From JAPKZH01 sp964537875 (GTDB lineage: Bacteria; Acidobacteriota; Aminicenantia; Aminicenantales; UBA4085): a stretch of 25,116 nucleotides of DNA. The DNA is taken from the NCBI GenBank assembly GCA_964537875.1, contig CAZIDN010000054.1, forward strand, positions 1-25,116, read 5' to 3'. Shown one piece after another: positions 6,448 through 13,728 of this stretch (positions within the stretch are counted from its first letter, which is position 1; every line of letters begins with the position of its first letter). A program made the position numbers and the translations under genes. The notes beneath the pieces are model-generated. The model was not told the DNA's origin. It did no database searches and was given only the letters and a program-made list of their open reading frames with translations.

Positions 6448-9400
6448 AGAAACGCTGGAAGAAAATCTTCCGGATCAGCGCCGTGGTTCTCGCCGCAGTT
6501 CTCTTCCTCGTTATCGCCTTTTCTCTTTACGTCTATTTTGACAAGTCGACGCTCAAAAGCTATATCGAAAAGACCCTCTCGAAAAAGGACGGCCTAACCG
6601 TTGAGATCGGCCGGCTGAATTACCGGCTTTTCCCCCTCCGCGCGGAGGCCGATTCGGTCAAGGTCGTCTTCTTCAGCAAGCTGGGCCGGGCGGATGTGCT
6701 GGTCGGCCGGGCGGAGGCCTCGGGCAGCCTCCGGCGCTTGATCAACAATCAAAAACCGTTCTTCGACTCTCTGACCATTTCCCGCTTGAAACTCGAATTC
6801 GCCGAAGCCCCGAACGCCCCGCCCTCGGGGCCGGTCAACATTCGCGACCTTGCTCGCATGGTCTCCGGCTACCTTGAATACGTCGGCGACTTGGCCGTCA
6901 AGGACTCGTCCCTCCACCTCAGCCTGCCGGCGGAAGGGATGGACCTTTCTGCGGCCGGCGTAGACCTCAAGGCCGCGGGGACCGATAAGACTGCCATAGG
7001 ATTGATCGTGACCAGGCTTGATTTCCGCAACAACAAACCCAGGGCCACTCTTGCCGCGGGCATCCGATGCCAGGCGGCCTGGACCCGTTCGGGTCCTTTT
7101 TCGCTTGAAGGAAACCTCGACTTAACAGCCTCTTCCGTTTCTCTTCCCGAAAAGCAATGGGAGGGGCCGGGTTTCAGCCTGAAGGCCGGTTTTCAGGCCG
7201 ACGAGCGGAGCGTCGCCGTCCCCGCGTTTACTTTAGACGTTCCTGACCTTGTTGTTCTTTCGGGATTAGGCCGGGCCGCATTGGGCAAGAATGCCGTTGT
7301 GACGATCTCCTCTAGGCTGAACATCAAAAATATCGAACTGACGAAAAAGACTTTCGCTCCTTTTCTCCCGCCGGACCTGCCCGCCTTTTCCGTTGGCGGC
7401 TCGGTGCAGTGGGAGGGGGACGTGCGGCAGGAGACGTCTCCTGGCCCGGCGAAGATTTCAGTCAACGGCACACTCCGCCTGCCGCCGGCTCATTTCATCA
7501 TGAAACAGGGCAACCTTTCTGTCGATCAGGTGCTCCAGGCGGAACTCCATCTCGAGGGAGAGCCGACCAGTCTCCGTGTCAGCGGTTTTGTTGAAGGCAG
7601 TCAGGGCCAGTTGATCGCCGACTCTTTCCAGGCCAGGGGGTTCTCTTTCCGCCTCCCGGTCGAAATCGAAGGAAGCCGGGTGAACATCTCTTCGCTCAAG
7701 GCACAGGCCGAAGAGCTTGTCCTGCCGGCCGGAAGCCAGAAGCTGAAGCTGAAAGACATTTCCGTCAGCGGCAAAGCCAAGCTCGACTACCTCAACCAGG
7801 CGGCCGAGATCAATTCCCTGGCCGTTGATGTCCCGCGCCTTGGCAGCATCAGCCTCACCGGAGAAGCGGGCTCGAACCCACAGCCTAAGGTCACCCTGGC
7901 CCTCCGCAGCCAGAACCTCGATATCGGCAACATCCTCAAATATTTTCCAGCCTTCGTCCCCGAAACCGTAACGGCCTGGCAGCCCGGGGGAAAGCTCGAC
8001 CTCTCTTTTGAGATCAGGAACGGGCCATCTGACCCCCGGCGATATCAAGTCAAAGGGACATGCAATCTAGCCAAGGTCGCTTTTCAGGATTCCTCCGGGG
8101 CTATCGTCTCAGAGGGGCTCGAGCCCCGGCTGAGGTTTGAAGCGGACGTCCTATCTTCTGATAAAGCGATTCCGTTTTCCCTTCAACTCGATCTGGCCAA
8201 GGGCGAATCGCTCTGGAAGGACGCTTATTTCAACTGGCAGAGCGGGCCCGTCCGGCTGGAACTCAAGGGAACGCTCGAGCCCCAGCTCGGGAAGGTCCGC
8301 GATGCCGCTGCCGCTGTTTCTTTCCCTCCGCTGGGAGAAGTCCAGGCAAGGGGTTCCATGGGCCTCGGTCCCAAACCCCGTTTCGATTTTCATCTGGCCG
8401 CGCCATCGATCGACCTGGCCACGCTGAATGCGTTCTTAGGAAAAATGAGACCCGGTCAGCCCTCGACCTGGGAGGTCCATGGCACGGCCGAGGCGGAGGC
8501 CGATATCCGCCTTGGAACCTCATTCAAAGTTCAGGGGAAAGTCAAGGTCCGCGAGGCGGCGGCGACACAAAAGGACGGCTCTCTCAGGCTGGCCGGCATC
8601 GATGCCGATTTTCCTTTTTCGGTTTCTTATGGCGGCCGGCCGGGCGATGAAAAAAAGGATTACTCCATCGCTCCCGGGCACATCCTGATCCAAGAGATCA
8701 AAACGCCGGTCGCGGTCTTGGACCCGCTGCGTATTGACTTTTATTCCACCAGGAATCTTTTCCTGTTTTTCCCCATCGAAATCGGCCTGTGGGGATCGCG
8801 TCTCGAACTGGGGCAGTCCGTCCTGGCCATCAACCCGGTGTCCCTTGAGATCAGGGGCGTTTCCAGCCTGACCCTGACGGATTTGGACTTCTCCAAGCTG
8901 CCCTTCAACTCCGAGAGCTTCAAGCTCATGGGACATGCCTCGAGCTTGAAGAGCGAGCTGGAGATCAGGCCGGGCGAATTCCGCTTCAAGGGGCAATTGC
9001 AGGCCGATATTTTCGGGGGTCGGCTGACCATGGACGACATCCGCATCACGGATGTCTTTTCCGCCGGCCGAAGGATCGTTTTCCAGGCGGAAATCGCCGG
9101 CCTGGACCTGGGAAAATTGACGGATTCCGTGCCTTTCGGTGAGGTCACGGGAATTGTCGACGTTTCGCTCCGGGATTTTGCCCTGTCCTACGGCCAGCCC
9201 GAGAATTTCGTCCTGTCTATCATGTCTGTGCCCAGCAAGGGAGTTTCCCGGAAGTTCAGCCTGAAAGCCGTGGACAATCTCTCTGTCATCAGTTCCGGCG
9301 GGCAATCGGCCGCTCCCTCGAACAACTTCCTCACCAAGTTTGTCCACAGCTTCAGTTACAGCCGGATCGGTATCGCCTGTTCCCTCAAGAACGATATCTT

Positions 9401-9563
9401 CACGCTCCAGGGGACCATCGTCGAGGGGGGAATCCAGTATCTGGTCCGCCGGTCCACATTTTTCGGGATCGACGTGGTCAACGGGAATCCGGTCAACAGG
9501 ATCAGCTTCAAAGACATGCTCGGCCGGATGAAACGCGTCGGCCAGAGCCAAGAAAAAAAGTGA
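6444..9563 (+). CDS. AsmA/YdbH-like inter-membrane bridge protein
   Basis: This is a large envelope protein of 1039 aa. An N-terminal membrane helix (about 11-31) follows a basic MKKRWKKIFR start, so it is anchored in the inner membrane with the rest in the periplasm. The N-terminal part (TLSKKDGLTVEIGRLNYRLFPL, shown only in part) is typical of AsmA-like proteins. A long beta-rich, low-cysteine body follows, as in the hydrophobic-groove lipid carriers AsmA, TamB, YhdP and YdbH. The gene after it encodes a DUF1318 (YdbL-like) lipoprotein. In E. coli YdbH works with YnbE and YdbL in phospholipid transport to the outer membrane. A YdbH-like role is therefore inferred mainly from context. AAGGTG just before the ATG is a weak ribosome site. 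Confidence 0.82.
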   Translation: MKKRWKKIFRISAVVLAAVLFLVIAFSLYVYFDKSTLKSYIEKTLSKKDGLTVEIGRLNYRLFPLRAEADSVKVVFFSKLGRADVLVGRAEASGSLRRLINNQKPFFDSLTISRLKLEFAEAPNAPPSGPVNIRDLARMVSGYLEYVGDLAVKDSSLHLSLPAEGMDLSAAGVDLKAAGTDKTAIGLIVTRLDFRNNKPRATLAAGIRCQAAWTRSGPFSLEGNLDLTASSVSLPEKQWEGPGFSLKAGFQADERSVAVPAFTLDVPDLVVLSGLGRAALGKNAVVTISSRLNIKNIELTKKTFAPFLPPDLPAFSVGGSVQWEGDVRQETSPGPAKISVNGTLRLPPAHFIMKQGNLSVDQVLQAELHLEGEPTSLRVSGFVEGSQGQLIADSFQARGFSFRLPVEIEGSRVNISSLKAQAEELVLPAGSQKLKLKDISVSGKAKLDYLNQAAEINSLAVDVPRLGSISLTGEAGSNPQPKVTLALRSQNLDIGNILKYFPAFVPETVTAWQPGGKLDLSFEIRNGPSDPRRYQVKGTCNLAKVAFQDSSGAIVSEGLEPRLRFEADVLSSDKAIPFSLQLDLAKGESLWKDAYFNWQSGPVRLELKGTLEPQLGKVRDAAAAVSFPPLGEVQARGSMGLGPKPRFDFHLAAPSIDLATLNAFLGKMRPGQPSTWEVHGTAEAEADIRLGTSFKVQGKVKVREAAATQKDGSLRLAGIDADFPFSVSYGGRPGDEKKDYSIAPGHILIQEIKTPVAVLDPLRIDFYSTRNLFLFFPIEIGLWGSRLELGQSVLAINPVSLEIRGVSSLTLTDLDFSKLPFNSESFKLMGHASSLKSELEIRPGEFRFKGQLQADIFGGRLTMDDIRITDVFSAGRRIVFQAEIAGLDLGKLTDSVPFGEVTGIVDVSLRDFALSYGQPENFVLSIMSVPSKGVSRKFSLKAVDNLSVISSGGQSAAPSNNFLTKFVHSFSYSRIGIACSLKNDIFTLQGTIVEGGIQYLVRRSTFFGIDVVNGNPVNRISFKDMLGRMKRVGQSQEKK

Positions 9564-9588
9564 CCGGACCACCTCCATTTGCTATAAT
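9560..9588 (+). promoter_or_regulatory. Candidate promoter of the DUF1318 lipoprotein gene
   Basis: A consensus TATAAT (9583-9588) lies 17 nt after GTGACC (9560-9565), which matches TTGACA at four positions. The -35 overlaps the stop codon of the AsmA-like gene. The lipoprotein gene could therefore be expressed on its own as well as by read-through. Confidence 0.5.
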
Positions 9589-9625
9589 GTCAATAATGAT
9601 AAGAATTCCGAATTAGGGGTCAACG

Positions 9626-10204
9626 ATGAAAATCAAATCCATGAGAGCGGTATTCCTGGCCGGATTAGTCCTGGCCTTCTTGTCTTGCATCACGGTCAAT
9701 ATTTATTTCCCTGAAAGCGAGGTCAAGAAAACCGCTGAAGACATCGTCAACGAAGTCCGGGGTTCCGACAAGGCGATCAAAGACGAGGTCAAAAAAGACA
9801 AAGTGATAAAGTCGGCCGGTTTTTCGTTGGTCCCGAGGCTTTACGCCCAGCAGGAAACCGAGGTGACAACGCCCAAGATCAGGGCCCTCAAAGAGTCTAT
9901 CAAGGGACGGTTCGACCAGCTCATTCCTTACTTTGACGCCGGCCGCATCGGCGAGACGAGGGATGGGAACCTGCAGGTCCTGAACGAGGACGGATTATCC
10001 CTGCAGGACAGGTCCGTGCTGAGGAAGCTCGTCAAGGACGAAAACCAGGACCGCAAGGATCTCTACGCCGAAGTCGCCAAGGTCCTCAATGTCGACGCCA
10101 GCCAGATCGACAGGATCCAAAAAATATTCGCCGAGCAGTGGATCGAGAAAGCCCATGCCGGCTGGATGATCCAGAAAGCCGACGGCAGCTGGGTCAAGAA
10201 GTAA
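9626..10204 (+). CDS. DUF1318 (YdbL-like) lipoprotein with YnbE-like N-terminus
   Basis: This is a 192-aa predicted lipoprotein. A signal peptide ends at LAFLSC, with C21 as the likely lipidated residue. Directly after it comes ITVNIYFPE, a short beta-strand-like stretch in the position of the strand in the small E. coli lipoprotein YnbE. Residues about 84-191 match DUF1318/YdbL: GRIGETRDG, then KDENQDRKDLYAEVAKVLNVD, then a final DGSWVKK like the YdbL end. In E. coli YnbE caps YdbH at the outer membrane and YdbL acts as its chaperone. Here both roles appear in one protein encoded just after an AsmA/YdbH-like gene. DUF1318 is confident; the YnbE analogy is inference. AGGGGT at 9615-9620 is a plausible ribosome site. 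Confidence 0.82.
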   Translation: MKIKSMRAVFLAGLVLAFLSCITVNIYFPESEVKKTAEDIVNEVRGSDKAIKDEVKKDKVIKSAGFSLVPRLYAQQETEVTTPKIRALKESIKGRFDQLIPYFDAGRIGETRDGNLQVLNEDGLSLQDRSVLRKLVKDENQDRKDLYAEVAKVLNVDASQIDRIQKIFAEQWIEKAHAGWMIQKADGSWVKK

Positions 10205-10209
10205 AGTCC

Positions 10210-10240
10210 GCGGCGCGTCCGGGCCGCAATGCTTTTATTT
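10210..10240 (+). terminator. Candidate intrinsic terminator after the DUF1318 gene
   Basis: GCGGC (10210-10214) pairs with GCCGC (10223-10227) around an 8-nt loop, followed by the T-rich GCTTTTATTT. The stem is short but fully GC and lies six bases after the stop codon. Confidence 0.4.
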
Positions 10241-11094
10241 CCCACAATCGCAGCGATTCCCTTTGGCGGAACGGCCCAAAGAACCATCTCGTTTCCCGCA
10301 GCCACGGCCAAATTCTTCCGCATCACATTCAAGACGCAACGGCCAGCAGCGGCGCATGGAGTTGGTCGCCCGAGACGCTGAAACCGACCGCGGATACAGA
10401 GTTGGCGATGGGGCTGAACCGCTTCCTGCTCTACACCTCGGTTCATCAGCCGGTGTCGGACAAAGTGCCGGGCCTCTCGCTTGGGCCGTTCGGTCAATGG
10501 TTCACGAGGCACGAGACTTGGGCCGAGTTGGCCAGGCCTTGGACCACCTATCTGGCCCGCAGTTCCTACCAGGCGCGCGATCTGCCCCGGCAGAGCGAAG
10601 CGCTTCTCGCCACGGTGGAGGGCTCCTGGGAGGTCAGTTTTCAGGCGGAGCGCGGGGCCCCCGCTAAGATCGCCCTCGACAAGCTGAGTTCGTGGAGTGA
10701 GAGCGCCGACGCGGGCGTGAAGTACTTCTCCGGCACGGGAACTTACACCAAGACCATCCAAGTGCCGGCCGACTGGGGGAAGTCCGATGCACAGCTGTGG
10801 CTCGATCTCGGCGATGTGAAAAACCTGGCGGAGGTGTCGGTCAACGGCGAGCCGCTGGGCATCGTCTGGAAGACACCTTTCCGGGTGGAGGTGACCGGGG
10901 CCATAAAACAGGGCGCGAACGAGCTTGAGGTCAAGGTGACGAACCTGTGGGTGAACCGGCTGATCGGGGACCAGCAGCTCAGCGCGGCGAAGAAGTATAC
11001 ATACACATCGCAGCAGTTCTACCGCGCCGAATCGCCGTTGTTGCCTTCGGGGCTTCTCGGGCCGGTGCGGATCAACCGGTCCAAAACAGAGTAG
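10235..11094 (+). pseudogene. Broken GH106-like (alpha-L-rhamnosidase-type) glycosidase
   Basis: Pieces of one large glycosidase are stitched together in two frames. From about 10247, frame 2 reads TISFPAATAKFFRITF, as in the middle of these proteins. From about 10345, frame 1 reads WSWSPETLKPTADTELAMG, then NRFLLYTSVHQP and GPFGQWFTRHETW. From about 10600 the C-terminal domain follows intact: VEGSWEVSFQ, KYFSGTGTYTKTI, LDLGDVKNLAEVSVNG, LWVNRLIGDQ, and LLPSGLLGPVRIN. In full-length members long segments separate these blocks, including the catalytic part. They are missing here, as is the N-terminus. The frame change plus internal deletions make it a pseudogene. The C-terminal sugar-binding-like fold could still be translated, but no good start is visible. 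Confidence 0.75.
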
Positions 11095-11107
11095 GAAGAG
11101 GCTCTAT

Positions 11108-11248
11108 ATGGGAGGTATCGATTCCGAGCTCAGCCGGAGGGAAAACAATGCGCCGAACAAAAGGAAACTCCGATTCCTCAGAACTCAAAAATCTTGCCCG
11201 CCGATGGATATCACTCTGGTGTGTTCCAACCGATTGGGAGCTATTTGA
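11108..11248 (+). CDS. Putative short ORF (46 aa) sharing an N-terminal peptide with the ORF at 6361
   Basis: ATG 11108 is preceded by GGAAGAGG at suitable spacing. The peptide starts MGGIDSELSRRENNAP, close to MGGLDSGLSGRGDNAP at 6361. It overlaps the SnoaL-like gene in a different frame and its later residues look unselected. It may be a regulatory leader, a relic of a duplicated gene start, or chance retention of a repeat. Confidence 0.25.
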   Translation: MGGIDSELSRRENNAPNKRKLRFLRTQKSCPPMDITLVCSNRLGAI

Positions 11249-11564
11249 CCGTCTTCATGCCGACGATTTCGAGGACGGCTCTCCGGCAGGACGGGAAACC
11301 TCAAAAAACGCATTCGCCGCCGGGCTGGATGAATTTTTGGCGGCTTTTCCTGACCTGAAAACAAAAGTGGAGGACTTGGTCGTTGATGAAGCGGCTCAGA
11401 AAATAGCCATCCGCTGGTCTGCAACCGGAACGAGCCAGAAAAAATTCTTGGGAGTCGGTCCAACCGGTAAATCCATGAGTTTTCGCGGGATTGAGATTCT
11501 CGAGGTCCATGATGGCCGAATACGCCGCCGCTGGGGAGAGTGGGATGGAGGAAAAGAAATTTGA
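11148..11564 (+). CDS. SnoaL-like (NTF2-fold) protein
   Basis: This is a small protein of 138 aa. The sequence from ELKNLARRWISLW through LFDRLHADDFEDGSP to the GVGPTGKSMSFRGIEIL segment and the C-terminal GRIRRRWGEWD follows the SnoaL-like polyketide-cyclase/ester-cyclase pattern. These are cone-shaped NTF2-fold proteins with diverse, often unknown substrates. It has no signal peptide and is probably cytosolic. ATG 11148 is chosen because GGAGGG (11136-11141) precedes it at good spacing. Longer upstream reading would run through the pseudogene. No biosynthetic cluster surrounds it, so no substrate is suggested. Confidence 0.75.
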   Translation: MRRTKGNSDSSELKNLARRWISLWCVPTDWELFDRLHADDFEDGSPAGRETSKNAFAAGLDEFLAAFPDLKTKVEDLVVDEAAQKIAIRWSATGTSQKKFLGVGPTGKSMSFRGIEILEVHDGRIRRRWGEWDGGKEI

Positions 11565-11742
11565 AATCTTGGATTCCCGCCGGATCGCTACAGCGGTCGA
11601 GGTGCGGCCCGGGCGGTGGAAGTCCCTCTCTACATCTTTGACGCGACGACTTCGAGCTGTTTTTTTCATCCAGTGCATCGTCATTTCCTCTGCGAAAATA
11701 CACGCAAATTTCATGCCAGAGCACATGAATCATGTTGTAGCC

Positions 11743-11772
11743 TTGAAAATGTCCCGTCACAGGTAGTATATT
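11743..11772 (+). promoter_or_regulatory. Promoter of the first C69 peptidase gene, probably leaderless
   Basis: TTGAAA (11743-11748) and TATATT (11767-11772) are separated by 18 nt. Transcription would start within a base or two of ATG 11779. GGGG directly before the ATG is too close to be a normal ribosome site, so a leaderless mRNA is likely. The DNA from 11565 to 11742 shows no gene. Confidence 0.5.
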
Positions 11773-11778
11773 GGGGCC

Positions 11779-13278
11779 ATGAAAAACGCGAAAAAACAGA
11801 TATTCGCCCTCGTCTCGCTCTTGCTCGCTCTGGCCCTGCTGTCCCCGGCCGCCGAGCGCCGGGACGGCGAGTGCTTCACCGTCCTCGTCGGCAAGAAGGC
11901 CAGCGCGGACGGCTCGGTCATCGTCGGCCACAACGAGGACGACCGGGGCGATATCATCATCAATCTCCGTAAAATCCAAGCCCGCGATTACGGGGCACCG
12001 CAAAAGGTCGACATCGGGAAGGGGGCCTTTTTTGAGACCGACGGCCGGACGAGCGGATTTCTCTGGATCGAAGCGACGACCCAGGAATTCGCCGACAGCT
12101 TCATCAACGAGCACGGCGTCGTCATCAGCTCAAACAGCTGCCCGTCCCGGGTCACCGAGAACGACCTCACCGACGGCGGCATCGGCTACATGCTCCGGAG
12201 ACTCCTGGCCGAGAAGGCGAAATCCGCGAGAGACGCCGTGAAAATCGCGGGCGAGCTCATCGAAAAATATGGTTATAGGTCCTCCGGGAGGACCTACTCG
12301 ATTGCCGACCAAAACGAGGCTTGGCTGCTGGCGGTCCTCAGGGGGCGGCATTGGTTCGCCCAACGGGTCCCCGACGACGAGGTGGCCATCATCCCCAACC
12401 ACTACACGATCAGGCAGATCCGCCCGGACGACCCGGACTATTTCCTGGGCAGCCGCGACATCGTGGAATATGCCATAAAAAACGGTTGGTACGACGGAAT
12501 GAAGGACGCTCCCTTCGATTTCAAGAAGGCCTTCGAAAGATCTTCGAACCGGGACCTTGTCTCCAACGGCAACACCCTCCGTCATTGGCGGGGTCTCGTC
12601 CTGCTCGGCGGGCGGGAATGGGAGCTGAGCGACGCCTATCCGTTTTCCTCAAAGCCCGGGAAAAAGGTCACCGCGGAAGCCCTGATGACGATCCTCCGCG
12701 ACCACTACGAAGGGACCGCATACGACGCTACGGACCGCTACCAAACGGGTACCCCGAACCGGACGAAATTCCGGACGATCTGTACGGCTTCGACGATCAA
12801 TGCCTTCGTCGTGACTCTTGACCCGAAGCTTCCGGAGCCGATTTCCGTCTCGGTCTGGCTGGCCCTCGGGAAGCCCGACACGACAGTCTTCCTGCCCCTT
12901 TATTACGGGGTGGAGAACCTGCCGCCGGGCGCCGGCCTGGGAACGGGCAGGCACGACTACGAGATTTTCTATAGACAGCATTTCGACGATGCGGAATTCA
13001 AAGCCGCCAAGGGCGGGCTCCTCCACACCAAGGTCCATGAACTTGAAATGATCGCCGAAGCGGACTACGGCCCGATGAATGAAACGCTCAAACGGGAGTT
13101 GTTCCCCGCCGAAAAGGCGTTCCTCGAAAACCGGCGGAAATTCGAATCGGACTTCACGGCCCTGTACGCCACAGACAAAAAAGAAGCCTTGAAAAAGCTC
13201 GATGCGTATGTCGCCGCCGCATTCGAGAAAATCTCCGGCCTCACCGGGAAGCTCCTGGCGAAACGCCCGGGGTCCTGA
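11779..13278 (+). CDS. C69-family (PepD-like) peptidase, exported
   Basis: This is a 499-aa Ntn-hydrolase of the C69 dipeptidase family. A signal peptide (about 1-25, FALVSLLLALALLSPAA) suggests a periplasmic location. It is followed by GECFTVLVGKKASADGSV and GHNEDD. C32 is the expected nucleophile, which becomes N-terminal after processing. Further family features are NSCPSR, a YSIADQNEAWLLAV segment, and RVPDDEVAIIPNHYTIRQI. The physiological substrates of exported members are uncertain; small peptides are likely. A second member lies on the opposite strand at 16380-18200. A 53-aa gene follows after 12 nt, perhaps co-transcribed. Confidence 0.87.
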   Translation: MKNAKKQIFALVSLLLALALLSPAAERRDGECFTVLVGKKASADGSVIVGHNEDDRGDIIINLRKIQARDYGAPQKVDIGKGAFFETDGRTSGFLWIEATTQEFADSFINEHGVVISSNSCPSRVTENDLTDGGIGYMLRRLLAEKAKSARDAVKIAGELIEKYGYRSSGRTYSIADQNEAWLLAVLRGRHWFAQRVPDDEVAIIPNHYTIRQIRPDDPDYFLGSRDIVEYAIKNGWYDGMKDAPFDFKKAFERSSNRDLVSNGNTLRHWRGLVLLGGREWELSDAYPFSSKPGKKVTAEALMTILRDHYEGTAYDATDRYQTGTPNRTKFRTICTASTINAFVVTLDPKLPEPISVSVWLALGKPDTTVFLPLYYGVENLPPGAGLGTGRHDYEIFYRQHFDDAEFKAAKGGLLHTKVHELEMIAEADYGPMNETLKRELFPAEKAFLENRRKFESDFTALYATDKKEALKKLDAYVAAAFEKISGLTGKLLAKRPGS

Positions 13279-13290
13279 ACCGGAAAAACC

Positions 13291-13452
13291 GTGAACGATA
13301 AGGCCGCGGAGAAAGTCTTCCGGAAAAAACGCGACCGGCGCCGCCGGTTGGCCAAGCTGCCCTTCGAAAAAAAGATTGAGATCGTCGTCGCGCTTCAGAA
13401 AGCGGCCGCTGGAATCCGCAAGGATTCCCGCCATATCGTCTGGCCGATCTAG
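13291..13452 (+). CDS. Small basic protein, 53 aa, unknown function
   Basis: The frame opens with GTG at 13291, only 12 nt after the C69 peptidase stop, and ends TAG at 13450-13452. It is rich in Arg and Lys (VFRKKRDRRRRLAKLPF) and then predicted helical (EKKIEIVVALQKAAAGIRK), ending HIVWPI. The sharp amphipathic pattern looks like a real small protein. I cannot name its family. Similar short basic helical proteins occur beside nucleotidyltransferases or toxins, but none is here. No strong ribosome site is seen, so translation may depend on the preceding gene. A hairpin CAGGCG/CGCCTG (13464-13481) follows the stop. Confidence 0.5.
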   Translation: MNDKAAEKVFRKKRDRRRRLAKLPFEKKIEIVVALQKAAAGIRKDSRHIVWPI

Positions 13453-13597
13453 CCCGAATGGGGCAGGCGCAATCTCGCCTGGCGGCGTGGCGGAACAGAA
13501 TTCGGCCTCCGGACTGCCTGTTTCACGGCCATTTTCGCGTTCTGCCAAGCCCCTGACTGTCTATCACTTTTATTTTTTTTTCAAAGCGGTCTGGTCC

Positions 13598-13627
13598 TTG
13601 ACATCGTTCTATACCATGATCTATTCT
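13598..13627 (+). promoter_or_regulatory. Candidate promoter of the Tat-exported aminotransferase-fold gene
   Basis: A consensus TTGACA (13598-13603) is followed after 18 nt by TATTCT (13622-13627), which matches at four of six positions. The leader would be about 95 nt. A run of nine T lies just upstream (13572-13581 region) without a clear stem. The rest of 13453-13728 shows no gene. Confidence 0.5.
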
Positions 13628-13728
13628 TAGCCACGACGATTGGATGAGAGAACAGGGACAAGGATGCTCACTCGGCCGGAGCAGCCGAAAATTAAATTCC
13701 AATAAATCTAAATTCAAGGAGGTCTGCC

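Noticed and set aside
8520..9578. Long minus-strand open frame (352 codons) antisense to the AsmA-like gene
   Set aside because: It mirrors the codon structure of a clearly coding plus-strand gene and has no recognisable domain or ribosome site; high GC content makes such frames common.
10947..11147. N-terminal extension of the SnoaL-like protein
   Set aside because: It overlaps the glycosidase pseudogene's C-terminus in another frame; GGAGGG supports ATG 11148.
12649..13548. Minus-strand open frame (299 codons) opposite the C69 peptidase
   Set aside because: It is antisense to a secure gene and its translation has no family features.
13561..13582. T-run as an intrinsic terminator
   Set aside because: No stable stem precedes it at the required distance.
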